A stretch of 60,405 bases of DNA from contig NZ_JAMWYY010000013.1 of NCBI RefSeq assembly GCF_024305175.1, positions 1-60,405 on the forward strand. Reading direction: 5' to 3'. Positions 46,179 through 54,785 of this stretch are shown piece after piece. Source of the DNA: Flavobacterium sp. (GTDB taxonomy: Bacteria > Bacteroidota > Bacteroidia > Flavobacteriales > Flavobacteriaceae). Within the stretch, counting starts at the first letter, position 1. Each line of letters starts with the position of its first letter. Position numbers and translations under genes: made by a program. A model generated the notes under the pieces. That model saw nothing but the letters and a program-made list of their open reading frames with translations. It was not told the DNA's origin and searched no databases.

Positions 46179-46267
46179 TTGGTCGCAAAAAATGCCGTTG
46201 TGCATACTATATGCATAAGGGCTGCGTTTACTAACCGTATTTAAAGAGTTATAAAATTTTAAAAATA

Positions 46268-48241
46268 ATGAATTTTAAAAAGGTTCTTTTAGGTTTATCC
46301 CTGTTTGTTACTGTTGTTTCTTTCGCACAGCAGTCAAAAAAAGAGGTGTTATTTACAATAGACGGTACACCGTATTACACTGACGAATTTATAAGGGTTT
46401 ACAACAAAAACCTCGATCTGGTTAAAGACGATTCGCAAAAAGACCTTAATAACTACCTCGACCTGTTTATAGGTTATAAGCTTAAGGTTAATAAGGCCAA
46501 CAAGCTTGGGCTTCAAAACGGTAAAAAATACCAGAATGAGCTTAAAAGCTACCGCAACCAGCTATCGCGCAACTACCTTACCGATACTAAAGTTACCAAA
46601 GAACTGATAGAGGAAGCCTACAACCGTTCTAAAAAAGAAATAAAGGCATCACATATATTATTTATGGTAGATGAAAATGCTTCGCCTGCCGATACACTAA
46701 AGGCGTATAACAAAGCGCTTGATGTACGTAAAAAAGCCCTTGCCGGGGAAGATTTCGGTAAACTGGCAGAGCAGTACAGCGAAGACCCTTCCGCTAAAGA
46801 AAATAAAGGTGACTTAGGTTATTTTTCTGTTTTCAGGATGGTTTACCCTTTCGAGACAGGTGCATACAACACGCCTAAAGGGCAGGTGTCTAAGCCGGTG
46901 CGCAGCCGCTTTGGCTACCATCTCATAAAGGTTAATGATGTTAGGGATAACAGGGGCGATATTACAGTAGCCCACATCATGATACTTATTCCGCGTAAAG
47001 AAGATGCCGCCGCCGAAGCAAAAGCAAAACAGACTATTGATGAGATATACCAGAAACTGAAGCAAGGCGAAAGTTTTGAAGCACTCGCAAAACAGTTTTC
47101 TCAGGATAAAACATCTGCTCCGGCAGGTGGTATGCTAAACCGTTTCAGCTCGGGCGAATTAAGCTCTGTTGCTTTTGAAGATAAAGCTTTTGCATTGGGT
47201 AAGCCCGGTGATTACTCAGAGCCTTTCAAAACCGAGTTTGGCTGGCATATAGTAAAGCTGATAGAGAAACACCCTGCAAAACCATTTGCGGATGTTGAGG
47301 CTGATTTTGAGAACAGGATAAGGAGAGACGACCGCTCTAAGCTGATAGCAGCTTCTATGAATGAGAAGCTAAAGAAAAAATATACGGTTGAAAGAGACCA
47401 AAAGGTTTATGCAAAAGTGCTTAAAGCTCTGGTTAATAAAGCCAACGGACAAAACTGGGAACTTCCTAAAGATGTTGATACCTATAACCAGACGCTGGTA
47501 ACCATCAATAAAGACAGGAAACTTACAGCCGAATCTTTTATGAGGTATATGGCCAACAACCAAAAAAGCGCAGGAAATGTATCACCAGCCTCTAAATTTG
47601 CCGATGTGCTTTATGAAAGGTATATAGATGAGCAACTGAATGCCTACTATAATGATAACCTTGAGAATGAGTTCCCGGAGTTTGGCATAGTAATGGAAGA
47701 ATACAGGGACGGCCTGTTGCTGTTCGACCTGATGGAGAAAGAAATATGGGAAAAAGCCAAAACCGATACGCTTGGGCTTGAAAGCTTTTACAACAGCCAC
47801 AAGGCCGACTACCAGTGGAAAGAAAGGGTAGAGGCAGAGGTATATTCTTCTACTAAAGAAGATGTAATTAAAAAGACAAGAAAGTACCTTAAAAAAGGTA
47901 AGGATTCCGAATTCATTAAAAAAGAACTGAATACAGAGGCACAGGTAAATGTGATGGAAAAGGCCGGAACATTTGAAACCGACAGTGATGCACTGCCAAA
48001 AACAGATAAATATAAAGAAGGTGTGTCTGATATAATAAAAGACGGCAATTATTATTATGTAGTGAAAACTACTAAGGTAATGCCTGCAGGCACTAAAACG
48101 CTTGATGAAGCAAGGGGCAGGGTAGTGAACGACTACCAGCAGCATCTTGAAAGCACATGGGTAGATGATTTAAAGACAGAGTTTACCGTTAAAGTAAATA
48201 AAGATGTTTTTGAAGGAGTTAAAAAAGAGCTTAAGCAATAG
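46268..48241 (+). CDS. Periplasmic peptidyl-prolyl isomerase with two parvulin domains
   Basis: A 657-residue exported protein (signal peptide about 1-21, SFAQ). After a SurA-N-like helical region, two rotamase (PpiC) domains follow: about 122-225 (IKASHILFMVDENA ... RFGYHLIKV) and about 228-330 (TVAHIMILIPR ... FGWHIVKLIEK). The C-terminal 300 residues are helical and charged. It is expected to help fold and chaperone outer-membrane proteins. First gene of a three-gene operon with a lipoprotein and a second parvulin; a full promoter precedes it. Confidence 0.92.
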   Translation: MNFKKVLLGLSLFVTVVSFAQQSKKEVLFTIDGTPYYTDEFIRVYNKNLDLVKDDSQKDLNNYLDLFIGYKLKVNKANKLGLQNGKKYQNELKSYRNQLSRNYLTDTKVTKELIEEAYNRSKKEIKASHILFMVDENASPADTLKAYNKALDVRKKALAGEDFGKLAEQYSEDPSAKENKGDLGYFSVFRMVYPFETGAYNTPKGQVSKPVRSRFGYHLIKVNDVRDNRGDITVAHIMILIPRKEDAAAEAKAKQTIDEIYQKLKQGESFEALAKQFSQDKTSAPAGGMLNRFSSGELSSVAFEDKAFALGKPGDYSEPFKTEFGWHIVKLIEKHPAKPFADVEADFENRIRRDDRSKLIAASMNEKLKKKYTVERDQKVYAKVLKALVNKANGQNWELPKDVDTYNQTLVTINKDRKLTAESFMRYMANNQKSAGNVSPASKFADVLYERYIDEQLNAYYNDNLENEFPEFGIVMEEYRDGLLLFDLMEKEIWEKAKTDTLGLESFYNSHKADYQWKERVEAEVYSSTKEDVIKKTRKYLKKGKDSEFIKKELNTEAQVNVMEKAGTFETDSDALPKTDKYKEGVSDIIKDGNYYYVVKTTKVMPAGTKTLDEARGRVVNDYQQHLESTWVDDLKTEFTVKVNKDVFEGVKKELKQ

Positions 48242-48246
48242 TAGTA

Positions 48247-49098
48247 ATGTTTAAAAAAGCTGTACTGCTGCTTTTGGCGCTTGCTGTTATTTCGTGTGAC
48301 AGTTTTAAGAAAGAGCAAAAGCCACAGGCAGTTGCCCGGGTTGGTAACGCCTATCTTTACAAAGAGGATATTGCGGGTATTGTGCCTGCAGGAACCTCTA
48401 AAGAAGACAGTATAGCCATAATAAGGAATTTTATAGACAGGTGGGCTTCTAAAAAGCTGCTGTATAATGCTGCCGAGGTAAACCTGAGCAAGGAAAAGCA
48501 GGAAGAGTATAACACATTGGTAAGGCAGTATAAAACAGACCTTTTTACCAAGGCTTATATTGAGGAACTTGTAAAACGGAGCGTAGATACTGTTGTAACA
48601 GATGCAGATGTAGCTGCTTATTACAACTCATATAAAGATAACTTCCGTACTACAGAGACGCTGGTAAGGCTAAAGTATATTAAGGTAGATAAAGAGCACC
48701 CTAAGTTCAATACCATACGGAACAGGTTTTTAAGCGGCAACAAAAAAGACCTTAAGGCACTTCAGGATATGTCGATACAGTTTAAGAGCTTTGCCTTTAA
48801 CGATACTACCTGGGTAGATATGAACCAGGTGTACACCAAGCTGCCGTTTATAACACCCGATAACAGGAACAAATATATAGGTAACGGTATATCGTACCAG
48901 TACCCTGATTCTACAGATGTATATATTGTTAAAGTATCAAGGGTACTTGATAAGAATATGGTGTCACCCTATGAATACATAAGGCCTACATTGGTACAGC
49001 TTATAATAAACAACAGGAAACTGGAGTTAATAAAGAAACTTGAAAAGGAAATAACAGACGATGCGATTAAAAATAATAAATATGAAGTTTATAAATAG
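48247..49098 (+). CDS. Lipoprotein related to parvulin-type chaperones
   Basis: A 283-residue lipoprotein (lipobox LAVISC, cysteine near residue 17). The N-terminal part resembles SurA/PpiC N-domains (VARVGNAYLYKEDIAGI, then helical KKLLYNAAEVNLSKEKQEEYNTLV), but no rotamase signature is seen, so it is probably a chaperone-like protein without isomerase activity. It sits five bases after one parvulin gene and overlaps the next by 17 bases, which implies a shared periplasmic job. Confidence 0.85.
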   Translation: MFKKAVLLLLALAVISCDSFKKEQKPQAVARVGNAYLYKEDIAGIVPAGTSKEDSIAIIRNFIDRWASKKLLYNAAEVNLSKEKQEEYNTLVRQYKTDLFTKAYIEELVKRSVDTVVTDADVAAYYNSYKDNFRTTETLVRLKYIKVDKEHPKFNTIRNRFLSGNKKDLKALQDMSIQFKSFAFNDTTWVDMNQVYTKLPFITPDNRNKYIGNGISYQYPDSTDVYIVKVSRVLDKNMVSPYEYIRPTLVQLIINNRKLELIKKLEKEITDDAIKNNKYEVYK

Positions 49099-50494
49099 CA
49101 GGATTTACCTATTATTAGCCATGTTCTTTATGGCTTTAACCACCGCAGGCGCACAGGAAATTATACCTGAGTCGCTTGCAGATACGGTAAAGCCGGCACC
49201 TAAAAAGCCTATGGGCAGGGTAAAGGTAGATGGCGTGGTTGCCGTTGTGGGCGATTTTGTAGTGCTCGATTCTGATATCGATATTATGTACAGGGAGCTG
49301 CAGGCGCAAAATATTCCTGTAAAAGATGTTACCCGCTGCGAGCTGCTGGGCAAACTGATGGAAGATAAGCTGTATGCGCACCAGGCTATACAGGACAGTA
49401 TTGTTATAGAAGATGCAGAGGTAAATGACAAAATGAGCAGGCAGATAGACTTTTTTGTAGAAAGGCTTGGCTCTGAAGACAGGATGGTAGAATACTTCCG
49501 TAAAAAAGACATCGATGCCTTTAAGCAGGAACTGTTTACCATTACCAAAAACCAAATGCTTACAGAGCGTATGCAGCGTAAAATTATAGATGAGGTAGAA
49601 ATAACACCGGAAGAGGTAAGGGTATTTTTCTCTAAATTTAAAGATGATGAGATACCAAGGTTTGGTGCCGAAATGGAAATTGCCCAGATAGTGGTTAAGC
49701 CTGAAATATCAGAGGCTGAAAAGCAAAAGGTGATTGACAGGCTTAAGCAGATACGGCAGGATATACTTAACGGTTCCAGCTTTTACAGTAAGGCTGTTCT
49801 GTATTCAGAAGATCCCGGCTCCAGCTCTAATGGAGGTTATTATAAAATGAACCGTAAAACCCCATTTGTAAAAGAATTTAAAGATACGGCGTTCAGCCTT
49901 GCGGAAGGGGAGATATCAGAACCCATAGAAACAGAGTTTGGCTACCACATTATATATGTAGAAAAAATAAGGGGGCAGGAGATAGATGTAAGGCATATTT
50001 TGATGAAACCCAAAGTAGGCAGTGAAGAACTAAAGGCAGCCAAAGAAAAAATTGAAAAGATCAGGGAGCGTATAATGTCCGGCGAAATAACATTTGCTGA
50101 AGCAGCCCGTTCGGAATCAGATGAAAAAGAAACCCGCAACAGCGGCGGACTTTTACTTAACCCAAGAACGCTTGAAACACGCTTTGAGCTTACCAAGCTT
50201 GAGCCTGAAATCTATAATGAGGTGTCTGAGCTTAAAGAGGATGAGATAACCAAGCCTATACTTAACGATGACCCGCGCACAGGCAAAAGCTGGAAGATAA
50301 TGACAGTTACCAACCGTTATGACGAACACATGGCAGATTATGCGCTTGATTATACCAAGATTAAAGAGCTTGCACTTAAAGAAAAGCAGTTGCAGGTAAT
50401 ATCTAAATGGAGTGATGAAAAAATTAAGGAAACCTATATTAAAGTGGCACCTGATTACCAGGCCTGCGATTTTGCAAACGAATGGGTGAAATAA
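49082..50494 (+). CDS. SurA-like peptidyl-prolyl isomerase
   Basis: A 470-residue exported protein. Signal peptide about 1-25 (LTTAGAQ). A SurA N-domain (VDGVVAVVGDFVVLDSDIDIMYRELQ) is followed by two parvulin domains, about 175-275 (MEIAQIVVKPEI ... FGYHIIYVEK) and about 278-385 (DVRHILMKPKVG). SurA escorts outer-membrane proteins through the periplasm. An in-frame ATG at 49061 would put seven extra residues before the signal peptide and deepen the overlap with the upstream gene; 49082 fits the signal peptide and an A-rich leader. Last gene of the operon, followed by a terminator. Confidence 0.92.
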   Translation: MKFINSRIYLLLAMFFMALTTAGAQEIIPESLADTVKPAPKKPMGRVKVDGVVAVVGDFVVLDSDIDIMYRELQAQNIPVKDVTRCELLGKLMEDKLYAHQAIQDSIVIEDAEVNDKMSRQIDFFVERLGSEDRMVEYFRKKDIDAFKQELFTITKNQMLTERMQRKIIDEVEITPEEVRVFFSKFKDDEIPRFGAEMEIAQIVVKPEISEAEKQKVIDRLKQIRQDILNGSSFYSKAVLYSEDPGSSSNGGYYKMNRKTPFVKEFKDTAFSLAEGEISEPIETEFGYHIIYVEKIRGQEIDVRHILMKPKVGSEELKAAKEKIEKIRERIMSGEITFAEAARSESDEKETRNSGGLLLNPRTLETRFELTKLEPEIYNEVSELKEDEITKPILNDDPRTGKSWKIMTVTNRYDEHMADYALDYTKIKELALKEKQLQVISKWSDEKIKETYIKVAPDYQACDFANEWVK

Positions 50495-50548
50495 TTTAGC
50501 CGCCCGTCATAAATAGTTAGGTAAACAACAAAAATATTTTTAAGTTTG

Positions 50549-50580
50549 AAGCTAAGGAATTTTCCTTAGCTTTATTGTTT
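50549..50580 (+). terminator. Terminator after the SurA-like gene
   Basis: Stem AAGCTAAGGA / TCCTTAGCTT with loop ATTT, followed by TATTGTTT. The T tract is interrupted, so it may be leaky into moxR 20 bases further. Confidence 0.75.
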
Positions 50581-50599
50581 AAACAGCAGATAAAAACAT

Positions 50600-51553
50600 A
50601 TGTCAGACGTAGCAGCCGTTCAGGAGTTGGTTCAGAAACAAAAAGACCTTAAAAACGAAATAGCAAAAGTAATTGTAGGGCAGGACGAAGTAATAAACCA
50701 GATAGTATTAAGTGTTTTTTCGGGTGGTCACGCACTTCTTGTGGGTGTTCCTGGGCTTGCAAAAACACTTATGGTTAATACCATATCCAAAGCACTGGGG
50801 CTCGATTTTAAGCGTATCCAGTTCACGCCCGACCTTATGCCGTCTGATATATTAGGTAGCGAGATATTAGATGAGAACCGGCAGTTTAAATTTATAAAAG
50901 GGCCTATCTTTTCTAACATAATCCTTGCAGACGAAATTAACCGTACGCCGCCTAAAACACAGGCAGCCCTGCTTGAGGCCATGCAGGAAAAAGCGGTAAC
51001 CATAGCAGGTGAGCACCATAAACTATCGTTGCCTTATTTTGTACTTGCAACACAAAACCCGATAGAGCAGGAGGGTACCTACCCGTTGCCCGAAGCCCAG
51101 TTAGACCGTTTTATGTTTGCCATAAAGCTTGAATATCCAACTTTTGAGGAAGAAGTGCAGGTGGTTAAAAGTACTACTGCCGATACCAACGTGGTGGTTA
51201 ATCCATTATTCACGGCACAGGAAATATTAGATTACCAACACCTGATTAGGCGCATACCTGTAGCCGACAATGTTATAGAATATGCAGTAGGACTTGTGGG
51301 TAAAACAAGGCCCGGCAGCCCCTTAGCAAATGATTATGTAAATACCTACCTTGATTGGGGTGCAGGCCCCAGGGCTTCGCAAAACTTAATACTGGGTGCA
51401 AAGACCAACGCTGCGCTTAGCGGTAAATTCTCTCCCGATATAGAAGATGTAAGGGCAGTAGCTACAGGCATACTGCGGCACAGGATAATAAAGAACTATA
51501 AGGCAGATGCCGAAGGCATTACCGAAGAGGAAATCATAAAGAAGCTTTTTTAA
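50600..51553 (+). CDS. MoxR family AAA ATPase
   Basis: A 317-residue AAA+ protein with Walker A GVPGLAKT, Walker B IILADEINR, the NPIEQEGTYPLPEAQLDRF sensor block and the C-terminal lid. MoxR ATPases act as chaperones, often with BatA/VWA proteins that are encoded downstream; no such gene follows here, as the next gene is a small membrane protein after a terminator. The stop codon lies inside the loop of the terminator hairpin. Confidence 0.95.
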   Translation: MSDVAAVQELVQKQKDLKNEIAKVIVGQDEVINQIVLSVFSGGHALLVGVPGLAKTLMVNTISKALGLDFKRIQFTPDLMPSDILGSEILDENRQFKFIKGPIFSNIILADEINRTPPKTQAALLEAMQEKAVTIAGEHHKLSLPYFVLATQNPIEQEGTYPLPEAQLDRFMFAIKLEYPTFEEEVQVVKSTTADTNVVVNPLFTAQEILDYQHLIRRIPVADNVIEYAVGLVGKTRPGSPLANDYVNTYLDWGAGPRASQNLILGAKTNAALSGKFSPDIEDVRAVATGILRHRIIKNYKADAEGITEEEIIKKLF

Positions 51554-51568
51554 AGCTTCTTTTTTTTT
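51538..51568 (+). terminator. Terminator overlapping the moxR stop codon
   Basis: Stem AAAGAAGCTTT / AAAGCTTCTTT with loop TTT and a run of T to 51568. The left arm encodes the last residues of MoxR and the stop codon spans the loop. Confidence 0.9.
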
Positions 51569-51714
51569 GGAATAACTTTTGTTTATGAAAGTATAAATAA
51601 TCGATATTATTTAAATTATCAATAGTGTAATATTATTTTACTTTTGTTGATAGATTGTTAGTATTATATTGATAAAATTTTCACAAACAAAATATTTAAG
51701 TTGCTATAACGTTA

Positions 51715-51722
51715 TATATTTG
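51715..51722 (+). promoter_or_regulatory. -7 box TATATTTG
   Basis: TAnnTTTG 25 bases before the small membrane-protein gene. A second TACTTTTG at 51639-51646 may be an alternative. The gap 51569-51747 is otherwise AT-rich with no gene seen. Confidence 0.5.
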
Positions 51723-51747
51723 TTATGCATCTAATCTGAAAGAAAGA

Positions 51748-52131
51748 ATGAAACGACTATTTAAAAACCTGCCTGAAATCTTTTTTATAGGTTTAGGCAC
51801 AGCGTGGGCTGCAGAAAATTACCTTGCCTCCGGGCATATCAACTACATTGCCATATTGCTATCCTGGCTGCTGTTCCTGCAGCTTATTTACAAAAACAGG
51901 GTGGCAGGAATTATTTACGGAAACATACTCGGGATATTTTCATTATATATGCTTGGTGCAGTATATTCAGAGTTCAGGGATTTTGAGACTACCACCACAG
52001 AAGCATGGGCACTATTGTTCTTCGGAATTTCAGTATTTGGAACTGCGGTATTTATGTCGGGCAAAATGCTGTACAGGTATTTAACAACTAATAAAAAACA
52101 CGCAGAGAACGAGTTTACTATATCGTTTTAG
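51748..52131 (+). CDS. Small integral membrane protein
   Basis: A 127-residue protein with probable membrane segments at about 10-25, 30-47, 53-72 and 85-108, then a charged cytoplasmic tail. No family recognised. Monocistronic: own -7 box, strong terminator directly downstream. The composition is coding-like and the unit is bounded, so it is probably real. Confidence 0.78.
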   Translation: MKRLFKNLPEIFFIGLGTAWAAENYLASGHINYIAILLSWLLFLQLIYKNRVAGIIYGNILGIFSLYMLGAVYSEFRDFETTTTEAWALLFFGISVFGTAVFMSGKMLYRYLTTNKKHAENEFTISF

Positions 52132-52150
52132 CCAAAATATACCTACAATC

Positions 52151-52190
52151 AATGCCATCTGTATTTTATTGCAGATGGCATTTTTGTTTT
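52151..52190 (+). terminator. Terminator after the small membrane protein
   Basis: Perfect stem AATGCCATCTG / CAGATGGCATT (52151-52161, 52172-52182) followed by TTTGTTTT. Confidence 0.9.
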
Positions 52191-52210
52191 ATTAACCTAA
52201 CTTATTTAGA

Positions 52211-52243
52211 AATTCTCAAAATAAAGTTCGTATTTTGAGAATT
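52211..52243. repeat. Perfect 13-bp inverted repeat upstream of aconitase
   Basis: Arms AATTCTCAAAATA and TATTTTGAGAATT flank AAGTTCG. It lies after the preceding terminator and 172 bases before the aconitase start, and has no T tract, so it fits an operator better than a terminator. Past two mismatches on each side four more bases pair. Confidence 0.85.
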
Positions 52244-52414
52244 CTTAAAAATCAAGCGTCATTTCTTAATATAATTGCATTATTTTCGGCAAAATAGAAT
52301 GTTTATAAATAATAATGAACGTAATTTAAAGAAAGGCTAAAAATTTTTTAGTTGGTTTAAGAATTAGTAATTTTACAGCACTTTTTTACAAACGAACATT
52401 AATACTACTTATTT

Positions 52415-54688
52415 ATGGCTTTTGATATTGAAATGATTAAAGAAGTGTATGCAAACATGGCTGCCCGCGTAGATAAAGCCCGCGAGCTTACCGGCCGTCC
52501 GCTTACACTTTCTGAAAAGATTTTATATTCTCACCTTTGGGAAGGAACACCGTCTCAGGCTTTTACACGCGGTAAAGATTATGTAGATTTCGCACCGGAC
52601 AGGGTAGCCTGCCAGGATGCTACAGCCCAAATGGCGCTATTGCAGTTTATGCATGCCGGTAAAGCTAAGGTAGCCGTGCCTACAACTGTGCACTGCGACC
52701 ACCTTATACAGGCTAAGATAGATGCTAAAACCGACCTTAAGCGCGCTAAAGAGCAAAGCAACGAGGTTTTCGATTTCCTGTCTTCAGTATCTAATAAATA
52801 TGGTATTGGTTTCTGGAAACCGGGTGCAGGTATCATCCACCAGGTAGTGTTGGAAAACTATGCATTTCCGGGCGGTATGATGATTGGTACCGACTCTCAC
52901 ACGGTTAACGCCGGCGGCCTCGGAATGGTAGCCATTGGTGTTGGTGGTGCCGATGCGGTAGATGTAATGAGCGGCATGGCATGGGAACTTAAATTCCCTA
53001 AGCTAATCGGCGTTAAGCTTACAGGTAAGCTAAGCGGCTGGACAGCCCCTAAAGACGTTATCCTTAAAGTGGCGGGTATCCTTACCGTAAAAGGAGGTAC
53101 CGGCGCAATTATAGAATATTTTGGCGAAGGCGCAAGGGCCATGTCATGTACCGGTAAAGGTACTATTTGTAACATGGGTGCCGAGGTAGGCGCAACAACT
53201 TCTACCTTTGGCTATGACGAGTCGATGGACCGTTACCTGCGTGCTACCAACCGTGCCGATATTGCCGATGCAGCCAACCAGGTAGCAGAATACCTTACTG
53301 CCGACAAGGAAGTATATGAAAACCCTGAGCAGTATTTTGACCAGGTAATCGAAATAAACCTTTCGGAGCTTGAGCCGCACTTAAACGGGCCGTTTACTCC
53401 GGATTTGGCTACCCCTATTTCTCAGATGAGGGAAGAAGCCACTAAGAACGACTGGCCTCTTAACATTCAGGTAGGGCTTATCGGTTCTTGTACCAACTCG
53501 TCTTACGAAGATATTTCACGCTCGGTATCTATCGCCAAACAGGCGGCAGAAAAGAAACTGAAGCCAAAGGCACAGTTTACCATCACACCGGGTTCTGAAC
53601 TGGTGCGTTATACTATAGAGCGCGACGGTTATATTGACACCTTCGATAAAATTGGCGCAACTGTATTTGCTAATGCCTGCGGGCCATGTATTGGTATGTG
53701 GGACAGGGAAGGCGCCGAGAAAGAAGAGCGTAACACCATTGTACACTCGTTTAACCGTAACTTTTCTAAGCGTGCCGACGGTAACCCTAACACGCTTGCG
53801 TTTGTAGGCTCTCCGGAGCTTGTAACGGCACTTGCCATTGCGGGCGACCTGGGTTTTAACCCTAAAACCGACAAACTTATAAACGAAGACGGCGAAGAGG
53901 TAATGCTTGACGAGCCTACAGGATGGGAACTCCCTCCGAATGGCTTTGCTGTTGAGGATAACGGATACCAGTCGCCTGCTGAAGACGGTAGCGGCGTTAA
54001 AGTAGTGGTAAGCCCGGAAAGCGAGCGACTGCAACTGCTTGACCCGTTTGAACCGTGGAACGGCGAAAACATTATGGGTGCCAAGCTGCTTATAAAGGCT
54101 TTTGGTAAGTGTACTACCGACCATATTTCTATGGCGGGGCCATGGCTGCGTTTCCGTGGGCATTTAGATAATATTTCTAATAACATGCTTATTGGTGCGG
54201 TTAATGCCTATAACCAAAAAACAAACAACGTTAAGAACCAGCTAACGGGCGAGTATGATGCCGTGCCTGCAACAGCGCGTGCTTATAAGGCTGCAGGTGT
54301 GCCAAGTATAGTAGTGGGCGACCACAACTATGGCGAAGGTTCGAGCCGCGAGCATGCCGCTATGGAGCCGCGCCACCTGGGCGTTAAGGCCGTACTGGTA
54401 AAATCGTTTGCACGTATTCATGAAACCAACCTTAAAAAGCAGGGTATGCTGGCGCTTACTTTTGTTAACGAGGCTGATTATGACAAGATACAGGAAAACG
54501 ATACCTTTAACTTTGTTGACCTTAAGGAGTTTGCCCCTAACAGGCAGCTAACCCTTGAAGTTATTCACGATGATGGCAGCAAAGACACTATACTTTGCAA
54601 CCACACCTATAACGAAGGCCAGATAGGCTGGTTTAAGGCAGGCTCTGCGCTTAACCTTATTGCAGCAGCCGGCAGGGCTAACGCTTAA
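52415..54688 (+). CDS. Aconitate hydratase, mitochondrial type
   Basis: A 757-residue TCA-cycle enzyme that isomerises citrate to isocitrate via cis-aconitate, using a [4Fe-4S] cluster. The sequence follows the mitochondrial aconitase branch ([39 protein letters not shown]). The cluster cysteines are in [14 protein letters not shown] and [12 protein letters not shown]; the swivel domain has [15 protein letters not shown]. Full length. A weak -7-like TAATTTTA is at 52368-52375. A long perfect inverted repeat lies further upstream and may be a control site. Confidence 0.96.
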   Translation: MAFDIEMIKEVYANMAARVDKARELTGRPLTLSEKILYSHLWEGTPSQAFTRGKDYVDFAPDRVACQDATAQMALLQFMHAGKAKVAVPTTVHCDHLIQAKIDAKTDLKRAKEQSNEVFDFLSSVSNKYGIGFWKPGAGIIHQVVLENYAFPGGMMIGTDSHTVNAGGLGMVAIGVGGADAVDVMSGMAWELKFPKLIGVKLTGKLSGWTAPKDVILKVAGILTVKGGTGAIIEYFGEGARAMSCTGKGTICNMGAEVGATTSTFGYDESMDRYLRATNRADIADAANQVAEYLTADKEVYENPEQYFDQVIEINLSELEPHLNGPFTPDLATPISQMREEATKNDWPLNIQVGLIGSCTNSSYEDISRSVSIAKQAAEKKLKPKAQFTITPGSELVRYTIERDGYIDTFDKIGATVFANACGPCIGMWDREGAEKEERNTIVHSFNRNFSKRADGNPNTLAFVGSPELVTALAIAGDLGFNPKTDKLINEDGEEVMLDEPTGWELPPNGFAVEDNGYQSPAEDGSGVKVVVSPESERLQLLDPFEPWNGENIMGAKLLIKAFGKCTTDHISMAGPWLRFRGHLDNISNNMLIGAVNAYNQKTNNVKNQLTGEYDAVPATARAYKAAGVPSIVVGDHNYGEGSSREHAAMEPRHLGVKAVLVKSFARIHETNLKKQGMLALTFVNEADYDKIQENDTFNFVDLKEFAPNRQLTLEVIHDDGSKDTILCNHTYNEGQIGWFKAGSALNLIAAAGRANA

Positions 54689-54709
54689 TAGCATTTTAAT
54701 ATAAATAGG

Positions 54710-54746
54710 AAACCCCTCCGCCGAAAGGTTGAGGGGTTTTTGTTTT
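54710..54746 (+). terminator. Terminator after aconitase
   Basis: Stem AAACCCCTC / GAGGGGTTT, with an inner CC-GAAA-GG pairing, followed by TTTGTTTT. Confidence 0.88.
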
Positions 54747-54785
54747 ATTGATTCCCTCCAAAGGAGGAGTGCAATAAGTTGGCGT

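Noticed and set aside
53516..54186. Long minus-strand frames inside aconitase
   Set aside because: Antisense shadows of a highly conserved enzyme gene.
54754..54768. CCTCC-AAA-GGAGG hairpin as terminator of the GHKL-nuclease gene
   Set aside because: The stem is only five pairs and no T tract follows on the minus strand.
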